Virus record (IMG/VR): IMGVR_UViG_3300046507_000505
Location: 1-36,019 of that record
Length of the DNA stretch: 36,019 bases
Source: a virus
Direction: 5' to 3' (one strand)
Positions within the stretch are counted from its first letter, which is position 1, and each line of letters opens with the position of its first letter. The translations under genes and the position numbers were made by a program. The notes below the pieces were generated by a model. The model did not search any database. It was not told the origin of the DNA and saw nothing but the letters and a program-made list of their open reading frames with translations. Below, piece after piece: positions 1 through 7,670 of the stretch.

Positions 1-134
1 GCCACGGCTTCGGTAATGCCGAAGCGCGTGGCGCCGCCCGGATCGCCGGGGTTGTTCGTGTACTTGTCGCCGCCCTCGGCATCAATGACGCCGGCGATGA
101 TGCGGTCGATGCGTTGTTCGGGGAGCTCGATCAC
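1..134 (-). CDS. GH108 endolysin, N-terminal part (continues at 35566-36019)
   Basis: This is the 5' end of the phage endolysin, which cleaves peptidoglycan glycan strands at lysis. On the minus strand a GTG at 134-132 opens the frame. The first 45 residues contain DAEGG (residues 18-22, presumed catalytic Glu20) and NPGDPGGATRFGIT, the hallmark N-terminus of glycoside hydrolase 108 (muramidase) enzymes. The frame runs off base 1 and continues without a break at the other end of the window, because bases 1-21 duplicate 35999-36019; the joined product is 188 aa, normal for the family. The GTG overlaps the TGA of the upstream membrane protein (GTGA), so translation is probably coupled. There is no signal peptide, so export across the inner membrane must depend on a holin. 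Confidence 0.93.
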   Translation of the reverse strand, partial: MIELPEQRIDRIIAGVIDAEGGDKYTNNPGDPGGATRFGITEAV

Positions 135-685
135 CGCGCGCGTCCCGAAAGTAGGCTGCCGAACTGGGCGCGCATGTGGCGAACGACGTGTGCCAGGTTG
201 CCGCGGTGGACGAAGATGCACCAGGTAAACGCAACCACGCCGATCGACTCTGCCGGCCCGGGAGGCGGCTGGATGCCGAAGACGATCTTGACGGCGGTCG
301 CGGTCATCGAGCAGACGATGAGCCAGGAAGCGGCGGCATAACCGGCGCGGTGCCGAGATGGCCCACGACGAAAGGTGAGCAGTCGCAGGGCGCTTGCGGT
401 GCAGGCGACAAACATCACCAGCGACCAGGTTGTGTAGACCCCACCGTGTTGGCTGACATAGGCGCACGCGATGGCAAACCAGTACGCACAACGGTCCACG
501 GCGCGCCCGATCACGAGCGCTGCGGGCGCCGCCAGGTTGTACACGAGCGACGCAATGCCCAAGTACACGGCTCGCCGGCGCGGTGGTCTGTCGGCGAACA
601 GGCCGAGCGACCAAAACAGCAGGAACGTCACGGCAAGCGAAACGGCAGTGAGCAACGCAAAAGAAGTGGTGAGCGACATGGTCAT
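131..685 (-). CDS. phage holin family protein (3-TM type)
   Basis: This is a 184-aa integral membrane protein of the P2-like lysis cassette, probably a holin or holin partner that opens the inner membrane for the endolysin. Hydrophobic stretches are visible at about residues 8-28 (SFALLTAVSLAVTFLLFW), 40-60, 68-78, 84-98 and 112-130, separated by Arg-rich loops. The start ATG at 685 overlaps the stop of the preceding gene (ATGA); a second ATG two codons in is an alternative. Its own stop overlaps the endolysin GTG. A much longer reading frame extends upstream in this phase to 1570, but that part is antisense-like and Arg/Pro-rich, so it is not used. Family assignment rests on position and hydrophobicity rather than a diagnostic motif. 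Confidence 0.75.
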   Translation of the reverse strand: MTMSLTTSFALLTAVSLAVTFLLFWSLGLFADRPPRRRAVYLGIASLVYNLAAPAALVIGRAVDRCAYWFAIACAYVSQHGGVYTTWSLVMFVACTASALRLLTFRRGPSRHRAGYAAASWLIVCSMTATAVKIVFGIQPPPGPAESIGVVAFTWCIFVHRGNLAHVVRHMRAQFGSLLSGRAR

Positions 686-1035
686 GCTCCGCGCTTGAGA
701 AGGGTGGTGAAGTCGAACGCCTTGGCGCGTTCGATGACTTGGGTGGCCACCGTGATGGCCAGGGCGCCGGCGAAGAACGCCGCTACGCCGGTGCTGGTGA
801 TGGGAAGGTGCTGGACAACTTCGGGTGCGGCGACGTAGCCCGCACCGATGCTCACCACCAGGTAGACCAGGCGCATGGCGATCGACAGATCGCGCGAGCT
901 CGCGACGAACAGGGCGCCGCCGGCGAATGCGCCGATGAGCGCATTGGCATCGACGCCAGGGACAAGGGCGGAGGCCGCGGTGGCGGTGGTGGCCGCGCCG
1001 GCGATGAGGAGGGCGGAGGTGGCTGGTTCGGTCAT
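682..1035 (-). CDS. putative holin
   Basis: This is a 117-aa small membrane protein in the P2 gpY (holin) position, directly after tail gene X and before the second membrane protein and endolysin. It has about four hydrophobic segments (roughly residues 7-25, 31-46, 54-72 and 82-101) rich in Ala/Gly and a basic C-terminus ending LLKRGA. Such proteins oligomerise in the inner membrane and time lysis. The ATG at 1035 follows the stop of X by three bases, and its stop overlaps the next ATG. The sequence is not close to P2 Y that I can recognise, so the name rests on context and topology. Confidence 0.75.
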   Translation of the reverse strand: MTEPATSALLIAGAATTATAASALVPGVDANALIGAFAGGALFVASSRDLSIAMRLVYLVVSIGAGYVAAPEVVQHLPITSTGVAAFFAGALAITVATQVIERAKAFDFTTLLKRGA

Positions 1036-1038
1036 GGA

Positions 1039-1260
1039 TCAATCCCACAGGTTGATAAGAGGGACGACGGCGGGCGCCACGGTCTGCCGCGGCGGCAGGG
1101 TCACGGGCGTGCCTTCGGGAAGAACAGGGCCGAGGTTGGCCAGGCCGCGGTTGAGCTCGAGCACGATTTCGACGACGCCGCGCGTTGCGCCGAGCTCGCG
1201 CCAACAGATCGCGTCTACGGTGTCGCCTTGGCGGGCCCGCACCAGGTCGGCGGTCGCCAC
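1039..1260 (-). CDS. X: tail protein X (gpX-like)
   Basis: This is a 73-aa protein resembling the P2 gpX family, a small LysM-like tail component (P2 X is about 67 aa). The N-terminal RARQGDTVDAICWRE and the later ELNRGLANLGPVLPEGTPVTLP fit the family pattern of a short LysM-type fold (QGDTVD..., NPGLA..., LP.G..V.LP). A GTG at 1260 is chosen as start because it overlaps the TAG of gene L; upstream starts would overlap L by about 55 bases. No strong ribosome binding site is seen, which agrees with coupled translation. The order L-X-holin is exactly that of P2. Confidence 0.9.
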   Translation of the reverse strand: MATADLVRARQGDTVDAICWRELGATRGVVEIVLELNRGLANLGPVLPEGTPVTLPPRQTVAPAVVPLINLWD

Positions 1261-1739
1261 TACAGGAGATCCACGGTGGTGCGGCCGAGGCCTTGGATGT
1301 CGGAGATTGCCCACGCGGCATTGCGGCGGAAGTCGTCAGCGGCGACGCCTTCGAAGTCGGCGCGGTAATCGCCTGCCCGGGTGGTATCCCAATCGCGGTA
1401 CCCGTCAGCGAATGCCGCCTGCACCAGGTTGGCCACGGCGCGCTGATAGAGCGTGACGATCTCGCTTCTGCCGCCGATGGTCTCGCCGATGTCCGCGGCC
1501 GAGTCCCAGCCCTGGGCGACCATGCGCGCCTTGTAGTCAGCCAGGCGGCGGTTGGCATCCATGACGGCATCCATCACAGCGGTGCGCAGTCGGTCCGGGG
1601 TGACATTCCCCGTCAGGCGGGACGCTGCGCGCAACGCAGCCACGTCGATATCGGGCCAGAACCCGTTATTGGTCACAGGCGGCTCGGCAACCTGGTTGTT
1701 CGCGGGAGTGGGCCCGCCGTTGGCAACGAGAGAGGACAT
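1260..1739 (-). CDS. L: head completion/stabilisation protein L
   Basis: This is a 159-aa homologue of P2 gpL (about 169 aa), which plugs or stabilises the filled head before tail joining. Recognisable features are the N-terminal GFWPDIDVAALRAASRL, the central helical region and the conserved C-terminal FRRNAAWAISDIQGLGRTTVDLL. The ATG at 1739 is preferred; a TTG four codons upstream overlaps the poly-T of the terminator just in front of it. A GGAA six bases before the ATG may serve as a weak ribosome site. The gene is separated from M by a strong terminator-like hairpin, unusual inside this late operon. Confidence 0.93.
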   Translation of the reverse strand: MSSLVANGGPTPANNQVAEPPVTNNGFWPDIDVAALRAASRLTGNVTPDRLRTAVMDAVMDANRRLADYKARMVAQGWDSAADIGETIGGRSEIVTLYQRAVANLVQAAFADGYRDWDTTRAGDYRADFEGVAADDFRRNAAWAISDIQGLGRTTVDLL

Positions 1740-1749
1740 GGAGGGTTCC

Positions 1750-1816
1750 AAAAAAAACGGCGGTGGACGGGTGGATCACCTAAACCGCGTGGGTCGGTTC
1801 ACCACCCGTGCCGCCG
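1750..1816 (-). terminator. rho-independent terminator or attenuator between M and L
   Basis: On the minus strand an outer stem CGGCGG/CCGCCG (1811-1816 with 1758-1763) and an inner 8-bp stem ACGGGTGG/CCACCCGT (1802-1809 with 1767-1774) are followed directly by eight T residues (1757-1750). The loop contains a further AACCG/CGGTT stem. This has the full form of an intrinsic terminator. It lies inside the leftward late operon, so it probably reduces rather than abolishes transcription of L-X-lysis genes relative to O-N-M. Confidence 0.8.
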
Positions 1817-1831
1817 TGCGCCGGGGGGAGC

Positions 1832-2539
1832 TCAGGCACCGCCAGTGGGCGGCTGTTCGGTCTTGCCGGCGGCGTCGCCGCCAGCGTTCTTGATGCGGGT
1901 TTCGAGACGTTCGATGTCCTTTTTGGCGCCCACGTTCTCGTTCAGGGCGACGGCTCGCCGCAGGTATTCGATGGCCTCGATCGGTTGGGCGTCGGTCAGA
2001 AGGCGGCCGATGGCGAACAGCAGCTTGGCGCGCACCACGTCCGGCATATCGCTGCCCTCGGTGATCTCGTACGCCTCGCGTAACACGTTCACGTCGAAAG
2101 GTTGTTTTGCCGCATGTGCGCGGAGGGCGTCCTGCGCGGGTAGCTCAGCGACCAGCGTGGCCGGCGTTCGCTTGAACCGCGCGGGCATGTGCACGTCGTG
2201 CTCGATGATGTATCGGGCAATGGCGAACGCGCCGGCGTAGTCGCCGACATCAATGCGCCAGGTCATCACGAAGCCGAGCACCTCATCGCGGACGCCGTTG
2301 CCCGCGGAGAGCACCGCATCGACATAAGGGACGTACTTCGGCAGCAAGCCGCGTTTTACATCGGCCTTGCGGGCATTCGACTGCACCCGGGAAAGGGTGC
2401 GGTGGTCTTCATCGAGCGCGGCGCGGATGAGACGGTGAGCGTCGGAAGTCTGCGGCCCTACCACCGACCCAGGGGCCGCGTTAGCGGTCCCCTGGGCGGC
2501 GAGGGTGCGCATACGGTGGAGCTGCGCGGGTGAAGGCAT
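1832..2539 (-). CDS. M: terminase small subunit (gpM-like endonuclease)
   Basis: This is a 235-aa homologue of P2 gpM (about 247 aa), which with the large subunit P cuts cos DNA and packages it into procapsids. It begins MPSPAQLHRMRTLAAQGT, a typical gpM N-terminus, and contains the family segments VLSAGNGVRDEVLGFVMTWRIDVGDYAGAFAIARY and the HDVHMPARFKRTPATLVAEL block. The C-terminal half is helical with a tetratricopeptide-like AIEYLRRAVALNENVG and ends in a Lys/Gly/Pro tail. The ATG at 2539 lies 10 bases after the N stop. In P2-like phages M gives cos specificity, relevant to the candidate cos at 8588-8606. Confidence 0.95.
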   Translation of the reverse strand: MPSPAQLHRMRTLAAQGTANAAPGSVVGPQTSDAHRLIRAALDEDHRTLSRVQSNARKADVKRGLLPKYVPYVDAVLSAGNGVRDEVLGFVMTWRIDVGDYAGAFAIARYIIEHDVHMPARFKRTPATLVAELPAQDALRAHAAKQPFDVNVLREAYEITEGSDMPDVVRAKLLFAIGRLLTDAQPIEAIEYLRRAVALNENVGAKKDIERLETRIKNAGGDAAGKTEQPPTGGA

Positions 2540-2549
2540 GACGGCGCCC

Positions 2550-3554
2550 TTAGATGAACTGAATGTTCTGGACCAGGACGGCCGCGCCGAGGTCTTCGAC
2601 GACGTAGGCGTCGTTGCTCGACTCGTAGTTCGCCACGCGGTCGCGCTTGGGCTCGTCCACCACCTGGCGACGGCGGCCGCCGTCCTGGTAGTACAGCGAG
2701 AGGTTGCTGGGCATCGTCACCAGGATCGAATCATCCGGGAAGAACGGAACCACGAGCCCCGGCACGCCGCCGATCTGCTTCTGCGTCACCAGCAGCTGCG
2801 AGGCCAGTTCGTCCTGTGCGCCCTGCTTCTGGTTGATCGTCGGGAAGTACTTGTCATGGAGCAGCTTGCGGCTCACGTGGGCGCGCAGGCCGGTGTTCTG
2901 CTGATGCCACGGATCGAGCAGGGTGATGATGTCGTACACGAGCGCATCGAGGTTTTCGTAGTCACCGCCGGCGCCGATCGTCACCTTGCCCTGGGTATGG
3001 GTGCCGGTGGTCATCACGTTCGCCGGCTTGCCCTCGCGAAGTGCCTGCAACCATCCCTTGTTGACGTCCTGCAGGAGCGGGTTGTTGGCCAGGTCGGTTG
3101 CCGGCGCGGCGCTCGTGCCGTTCCAGCCGATGGCCAGTCGGTCGAGCGCCTGGCGCTGCACGATGGCGTCGCGCAGGCGGTTCTGGAAGTCGGGGAACTT
3201 CGCCCACGCATCGAGCAACTGGTACGGGAAGGCGCTGTCGAAGTCGGTCTTGATGCAGGCGTAACCCTGCTCGCTGAGCGACGAGACATCGCGCGGGTTG
3301 CGCTCGTTGAGGTTGGTGTTGGTGCGGCTGGCGATCGGGCCGGTGACGCCGAGGCCCAGCTTCGAGCCGGACTTTTCGGTGACGCCGATCATGTTGATGA
3401 GCTTCAGGTAGTCGCTCGACTCCTGGATACGGCTCTCCAACTTCTGCTGGATCGTCGGGGTCACCGCGAACATTTCGTTCGCGCTGGCCACGTCGTTCAG
3501 CGTGGCGATCTGGGCGACGAACGCCGCAAGGGCAAGGCGGGTGGGCTTGAGCAT
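2550..3554 (-). CDS. N: major capsid protein (gpN-like)
   Basis: This is a 334-aa P2 gpN-type capsid protein (P2 N is about 357 aa) that builds the icosahedral shell together with scaffold O. It begins MLKPTRLALAAFVAQIATLN and contains the expected MFAVTPTIQQKLESRIQESSDYLKLINMIGVTEKSGSKLGLG region, the DFDSAFPYQLLDAWAKFPDFQNRL block and a conserved C-terminus ending VEDLGAAVLVQNIQF. In the family the first 30 or so residues are removed during maturation; the matching segment up to ATLNDVASAN is present. It lies between O and M as in P2, with a 37-bp gap from O. Confidence 0.96.
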   Translation of the reverse strand: MLKPTRLALAAFVAQIATLNDVASANEMFAVTPTIQQKLESRIQESSDYLKLINMIGVTEKSGSKLGLGVTGPIASRTNTNLNERNPRDVSSLSEQGYACIKTDFDSAFPYQLLDAWAKFPDFQNRLRDAIVQRQALDRLAIGWNGTSAAPATDLANNPLLQDVNKGWLQALREGKPANVMTTGTHTQGKVTIGAGGDYENLDALVYDIITLLDPWHQQNTGLRAHVSRKLLHDKYFPTINQKQGAQDELASQLLVTQKQIGGVPGLVVPFFPDDSILVTMPSNLSLYYQDGGRRRQVVDEPKRDRVANYESSNDAYVVEDLGAAVLVQNIQFI

Positions 3555-3591
3555 GTAGACCTCTGGGGCGGGGGGTAGGGGGCCGGCTGGA

Positions 3592-4410
3592 TCAGCAGTC
3601 GGTCAGGGCGTTGCCGTTGCCCACGGCCTTCGGGCGCGGGTGGCCGGGCGCCGCGGTGGCGTCGAACTTGCCGACGAGCTCGTCCACGCGCGCCGTGAGC
3701 GCGGTTATCTGCTCCTTGGCTGCGGCCAGTTCCTCGTCGACGCTCTGGAACTGCTTGGCGGTCTGGGTGCTCTGTGCCTGGCCGTGCTCGGCCACTTCGG
3801 TGATCGCCTGCTCAAGGTTCGAGAAGCGGCCTTCGTCCGAGCGGGCCTTGTTGGCGAAGATGGCGCGGAACCGCTCCATGAACCCGGGCTGCTCGGGCGC
3901 TTCCTCGACGAACTCGATCACCGTTTCCTCGGCGACGCTGAAATGGTTGTCGGCATGCTGCTTGCGCTTGGTGAGCGGGCTCGCCTCGGGCTTCTCGGCC
4001 GAGAAGGCCAGGAGCTCCGTGCCCAGGCTGGCCGGGTTGTCCGTGACCGCCAGGCCGACCAGATATGCCTCGTTCGTATCGGCGAACTTCGGGTTGACTT
4101 CGATGCTGGTGAACACCTTCTGCAGCTTGGCCGTCATGGCAACCAGGTCATCGGTGGGCGTGATGGTGGCGAAGAGCTCCAGCTTGCCGTCAGCGTTCTC
4201 GCTCGATTCGAGCGCGGTCACCAGGCCGTAATTGCGGAAGGGACTGTCCGGCAGGTAGCCCTTGATGTGCTCCATGTTCACGCCCGCCTGGTACTTGGCC
4301 GGGTCGTAGTTCTTCGCCATCTGTTCGATCCAGCTGCGCTGGATGGTGCGGCCGTCAACGGTCGCGCCTTCGGTGGCAACGCGGAACTTCTTGGACTTCT
4401 TGCCAGCCAT
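3592..4410 (-). CDS. O: capsid scaffolding protein with protease domain (gpO-like)
   Basis: This is a 272-aa homologue of P2 gpO (about 284 aa), which combines an N-terminal serine protease with a C-terminal scaffold that sizes the procapsid. The start MAGKKSKKFRVATEGATVDGRTIQRSWIEQMAKNYDP is diagnostic. The protease region continues to about residue 130 with AYLVGLAVTDNPASLGTELLAFS. The C-terminal part (about 200-260) is a predicted coiled coil (VDEELAAAKEQITALTARVDELVGKF). It is the first gene of the leftward head operon, about 80 bp downstream of the presumed Ogr box at 4487-4512, which it shares with divergent P. Confidence 0.95.
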   Translation of the reverse strand: MAGKKSKKFRVATEGATVDGRTIQRSWIEQMAKNYDPAKYQAGVNMEHIKGYLPDSPFRNYGLVTALESSENADGKLELFATITPTDDLVAMTAKLQKVFTSIEVNPKFADTNEAYLVGLAVTDNPASLGTELLAFSAEKPEASPLTKRKQHADNHFSVAEETVIEFVEEAPEQPGFMERFRAIFANKARSDEGRFSNLEQAITEVAEHGQAQSTQTAKQFQSVDEELAAAKEQITALTARVDELVGKFDATAAPGHPRPKAVGNGNALTDC

Positions 4411-4486
4411 GCGGGGGTGCCTCGGTGGGTTCGGTGGATTGAGGCCGCCAGCATCAAGAGCCCCGCCGCACGCGGCAATCGTCGGC

Positions 4487-4512
4487 TGTTCTGTACACGT
4501 GCCTACAGAACA
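4487..4512. promoter_or_regulatory. Ogr-type late activator box in the divergent O/P interval
   Basis: This is a perfect inverted repeat TGTTCTGTA / TACAGAACA with an 8-nt spacer. A second copy with identical arms and spacer length lies at 33355-33380 upstream of V. P2 late promoters carry a dyad for the Ogr zinc-finger activator at about -55 instead of a good -35, and the O/P interval is where two such promoters lie in P2. The palindrome could serve both directions; no strong -35 elements are seen on either side. Confidence 0.85.
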
Positions 4513-4556
4513 ACCGGCGCGGGAGTTGCCCCGGTGGGCTCCCTACGCTGTCGCGC

Positions 4557-6332
4557 ATGCTTGATATCGCCGCCACCATCGACCCCCGCCGCCTCGCCCG
4601 GCAGATGTACTTCGCCGGGTGGGGAGTGACCTCGATCGCCGAACGCATCGGCGAGAACCGCTCGACGGTGGAGGCCTGGAAGCAACGCGATGGATGGGCC
4701 ACCGCGGCGCCAATGCAGCGCGTCGAGGACTGCCTCGACGCACGCATTTGCCAGCTGGTGCTCAAGGACGAGAAATCGGCTCACGACTTCAAGGAAATCG
4801 ACCTGCTCACCCGGCAGTTCGAGCGCCTTGCACGGGTTCGTCGCTACGAATCCCCGGGCGGCCACGAGGGCGATCTCAATCCCGCAGTCGCCAACCGAAA
4901 CGCCGGACCAAAGAAGAAGCAGGCGCCCAACGCTTTCACGCCCGACCAGGTGCAAAAGCTTCGGGAGGCGTTCTTCGATTCGATCTACGGCTACCAGCGC
5001 CAGTGGTACGACGCCGGTCTGACCGAGCGTATCCGCGCCATTCTCAAATCGCGCCAGATCGGTGCCACCTGGTACTTCGCGCGAGAGGCGTTGATCGACG
5101 CCCTGGACACCGGGCGGAACCAGATCTTTCTCTCGGCGAGCCAGCGGCAGGCCTTCCACTTCCGGAAGTACCAGCAGGACTTCGTCAAGGAAGTGCTGGA
5201 TATGGAACTCCGCGGTGGGCGTGACGCCCCCATCGTGCTCGGCAATGACGCCAGCCTGTACTTCCTTGGAACGAATTCGCGAACCGCCCAGGGCTACAGC
5301 GGGAACCTGTATTTCGACGAGTTCTTTTGGGTCCACTCGTTCGTGCAGCTGCGCAAGCTCGCGTCGGCGATGGCCGTGCACAAGCGGTGGCGGCAGACGA
5401 TGTTCTCCACGCCGTCGTCGCTCAGCCACGATGCGTTCCCGTTCTGGAGCGGCGCGCAGTACAACAAGGGGCGTTCGAAGGCCGATCGCGTCGAGATCGA
5501 TATCAGCCACGCAGCCCTTGCCGCGGGCATGCGCGGCGGCGATGGAATGTGGCGCCAGATCGTCACCATCCTCGATGCGCTGGCTGGCGGGTGCGATCTC
5601 TTTGACCTTGAACGGCTGAAACTGGAGTACTCGGCAGACGAGTTCGAACAGCTGCTCATGTGCCAGTTCATCGACGATGCGCTGTCGGTGTTCATGTTTG
5701 CCCTGGTGAAGGGCTGCATGGTGGACAGCTGGGATATATGGGATGACGTCAGGTTCGATCGCGAGCGCATTATCGGCGACGCGCCGGTGGGCATTGGCTT
5801 CGATCCCTCAAAGGGGACCAGCGGCGGCGACCCGTCCGGTTGCACGGTCACCGCATTGCCCACCCGCGAACGCGACATCTTCCGCATCCTCGAAAAATTC
5901 CAGTGGCCCGGGCAGGACTTCGACGCGCAGGCGAAGTCCATCAAGGCCCTCACGGATCGATACAACGTCGCCGATATCGCGATCGACGTGACGGGCATGG
6001 GCATCGGCGTGTACGAGCTCGTGAAGCAGTTCTATCCAGCCGTGCGCGCCATCCATTACTCGCCCGAGGTGAAGTCCCGGATGGTGATGAAGGCGACCGA
6101 CGTGATGAGCAAAGGCCGCCTGGAATGGGATGCTGGGTGGACCGACCTCGCCGCGGCGTTCATGGCGATTCGAAAAACGATGACCGCCAGCGGCCGCCAC
6201 GTTACCTACCAAGCAAGCCGATCCGACGATGTGGGCCACGCTGATCTCGCGTGGTCCGTCATGCACACCCTTATCTATGAGCCGCTTGAAGGCCGGGCGG
6301 CTTACAGCAACAACATCATGGAGTTCTGCTGA
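4557..6332 (+). CDS. P: terminase large subunit, packaging ATPase (gpP-like)
   Basis: This is a 591-aa P2 gpP-type terminase (P2 P about 590 aa), the motor that drives DNA into the procapsid. An N-terminal helix-turn-helix is visible at about residues 11-47 (MYFAGWGVTSIAERIGENRS). The deviant Walker A (KSRQIGAT, about 164-171) and Walker B (LYFDEFF, about 251-257) follow. A C-terminal nuclease-like RNase H region has FDPSKGTSGGDPSG and AIDVTGMG. Transcription is divergent from O across the shared Ogr box. The stop overlaps the ATG of Q (TGATG), so P and Q are translationally coupled. Confidence 0.96.
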   Translation: MLDIAATIDPRRLARQMYFAGWGVTSIAERIGENRSTVEAWKQRDGWATAAPMQRVEDCLDARICQLVLKDEKSAHDFKEIDLLTRQFERLARVRRYESPGGHEGDLNPAVANRNAGPKKKQAPNAFTPDQVQKLREAFFDSIYGYQRQWYDAGLTERIRAILKSRQIGATWYFAREALIDALDTGRNQIFLSASQRQAFHFRKYQQDFVKEVLDMELRGGRDAPIVLGNDASLYFLGTNSRTAQGYSGNLYFDEFFWVHSFVQLRKLASAMAVHKRWRQTMFSTPSSLSHDAFPFWSGAQYNKGRSKADRVEIDISHAALAAGMRGGDGMWRQIVTILDALAGGCDLFDLERLKLEYSADEFEQLLMCQFIDDALSVFMFALVKGCMVDSWDIWDDVRFDRERIIGDAPVGIGFDPSKGTSGGDPSGCTVTALPTRERDIFRILEKFQWPGQDFDAQAKSIKALTDRYNVADIAIDVTGMGIGVYELVKQFYPAVRAIHYSPEVKSRMVMKATDVMSKGRLEWDAGWTDLAAAFMAIRKTMTASGRHVTYQASRSDDVGHADLAWSVMHTLIYEPLEGRAAYSNNIMEFC

Positions 6333-7369
6333 TGGCTAAACGCAAGCACCGCCACGTCGCGCCCAACGTATCCGTCGGCGACCCGCCCCCGGGAACCGGC
6401 ACGATGGAGGCTTTCACCTTCGGCGACCCTGAGATGATCGACCGCGCTTCGCTGCTCGACTACACCGAGCTCGTCAACAACGGCCGGTGGTACGAGACGC
6501 CGTTGAACTTTCGCGGCCTGGCCAACATGGCACGGGTGGCTCCGCATCACGCGTCGGCGATGTACGTCAAGCGGAACCTGCTCGTGGCTTCGTTCGTGGA
6601 AACCCCTTATCTGTCCACGCACGAGTTTGCGGCCTTCGCCACGGACTACGTGACGTTCTTCAATGCGTACCTGGAAAAGGTGATGGCGATCTCCGGTCGC
6701 TTGCTGTCGCTCAAGCGCTGCCCCGCCATGCAGACACGCGTGGGCGTCGATCCCGGGGCGTTCTTCTTCGTACCCGACAGCGGCATCGAGCACGCGTTCG
6801 ACGTTGGTACGGTGGTCCACCTACACGACACCGACGTGACGCAGGAAATCTATGGCCTGCCCGAATATCTGAGCGCGCTTCACTCCGCCCAGCTGAACCG
6901 CTCGGCGACACTGTTCCGTCGTAAGTACTACGACAACGGCTCACACGCCGGGTTCATCCTCTACATGACCGACGCCGCGCAGGATCAAAAGGACGTTGAC
7001 AAAATGCGCGATGCGCTGAAGCAATCGAAGGGCCCCGGCAACTTCCGCAACCTGTTCATGTACGCGCCCAATGGTAAGAAGGACGGCATCCAGCTGATCC
7101 CGATCAGCGAGGTCGCCGCCAAGGATGACTTTGCCTCGATCAAGAACGTAAGCCGCGACGACGTGCTTGCGGCCCACCGGGTGCCGCCCCAACTGCTCGG
7201 CGTGGTGCCCATGAATGCCGGCGGTTTCGGAGACGTGGAGAAGGCGACCAGGGTGTTCCTCGCCAACGAGATCGTGCCCATCCAGCGGCGCATGCTGGCC
7301 CTGAACAACGTGCTCGGCGTCGAGGCGTTCCGGTTCGAAAACGCCGCCTCGGCCGACACAACAAAATAG
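6332..7369 (+). CDS. Q: portal protein (gpQ-like)
   Basis: This is a 345-aa P2 gpQ family (PBSX-type) portal protein, almost exactly the P2 length of about 344. It forms the dodecameric ring at the head vertex through which DNA passes. Diagnostic segments are EAFTFGDPEMIDR, NGRWYETPLNFRGLANMARVAPHH, YGLPEYLSALHSAQLNRSATLFRRKYYDNGSHAGFILY and the C-terminal AAHRVPPQLLGVVPMNAGGFGDVEKA. Its start overlaps the stop of P. Its last codons and TAG lie inside the first of two operator-like repeats of the HicAB promoter (7358-7373), an unusually tight junction with an accessory module. Confidence 0.96.
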   Translation: MAKRKHRHVAPNVSVGDPPPGTGTMEAFTFGDPEMIDRASLLDYTELVNNGRWYETPLNFRGLANMARVAPHHASAMYVKRNLLVASFVETPYLSTHEFAAFATDYVTFFNAYLEKVMAISGRLLSLKRCPAMQTRVGVDPGAFFFVPDSGIEHAFDVGTVVHLHDTDVTQEIYGLPEYLSALHSAQLNRSATLFRRKYYDNGSHAGFILYMTDAAQDQKDVDKMRDALKQSKGPGNFRNLFMYAPNGKKDGIQLIPISEVAAKDDFASIKNVSRDDVLAAHRVPPQLLGVVPMNAGGFGDVEKATRVFLANEIVPIQRRMLALNNVLGVEAFRFENAASADTTK

Positions 7370-7397
7370 TTGCATACAACGAATTTGTTGCTATAAT
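7358..7397 (+). promoter_or_regulatory. hicAB promoter with two operator repeats
   Basis: A near-consensus sigma70 promoter is present: TTGCAT (7370-7375), 16-bp spacer, TATAAT (7392-7397). The spacer is exactly a 16-bp element ACAACGAATTTGTTGC (7376-7391), and a related copy ACAACAAAATAGTTGC lies at 7358-7373, 18 bp away centre to centre. Each has a CAAC/GTTG dyad. This is the arrangement expected for autorepression by the HicB DNA-binding domain, with one site between -35 and -10. The first copy overlaps the end of gene Q. Confidence 0.8.
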
Positions 7398-7425
7398 GGT
7401 CCCACACCAACGGAAGGCGGGAGGC

Positions 7426-7605
7426 ATGAAGTACAGCGAATTCAAGCGGTGGTTGAAGCAGCAGGGCGTTGAGTTTGTCAGGTCCAGCGGTAGCAGCCAC
7501 CACCTCATTCGATACAAGGGCAAAACCTCGGTCTTTGCAGACCACGGCTCGAAAGAAATGAAAGAGCCGGTACGAAAGAAGATTATCAAAGACCTCGGCC
7601 TGTAA
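7426..7605 (+). CDS. hicA: HicA family toxin (mRNA interferase)
   Basis: This is a 59-aa HicA toxin. The family has a small double-stranded-RNA-binding-like fold and cleaves translated mRNA; the catalytic His lies in the GSSHH motif, here SSGSSHHLIRYKGK at about residues 20-33. The C-terminal KEPVRKKIIKDLGL is also typical. The ATG at 7426 is chosen over upstream frames because it matches the conserved MKYSEFKRWLKQQG start and has GGAAGG eight bases upstream. A stem-loop CGGCCT-GTAA-AGGCCG overlaps the stop codon. It is followed 65 bases later by its antitoxin. Confidence 0.93.
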   Translation: MKYSEFKRWLKQQGVEFVRSSGSSHHLIRYKGKTSVFADHGSKEMKEPVRKKIIKDLGL

Positions 7606-7670
7606 AGGCCGGGGCATCCCGGTGAAAGTCCGGCCTAAGCCCAATGAGTGGCACCAATGGAGTGATGACG

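Noticed and set aside
686-1570. Upstream extension of the 131-685 membrane protein frame
   Set aside because: The extension overlaps holin, X and L in another phase and is Arg/Pro-rich; the true start is the ATG at 685.
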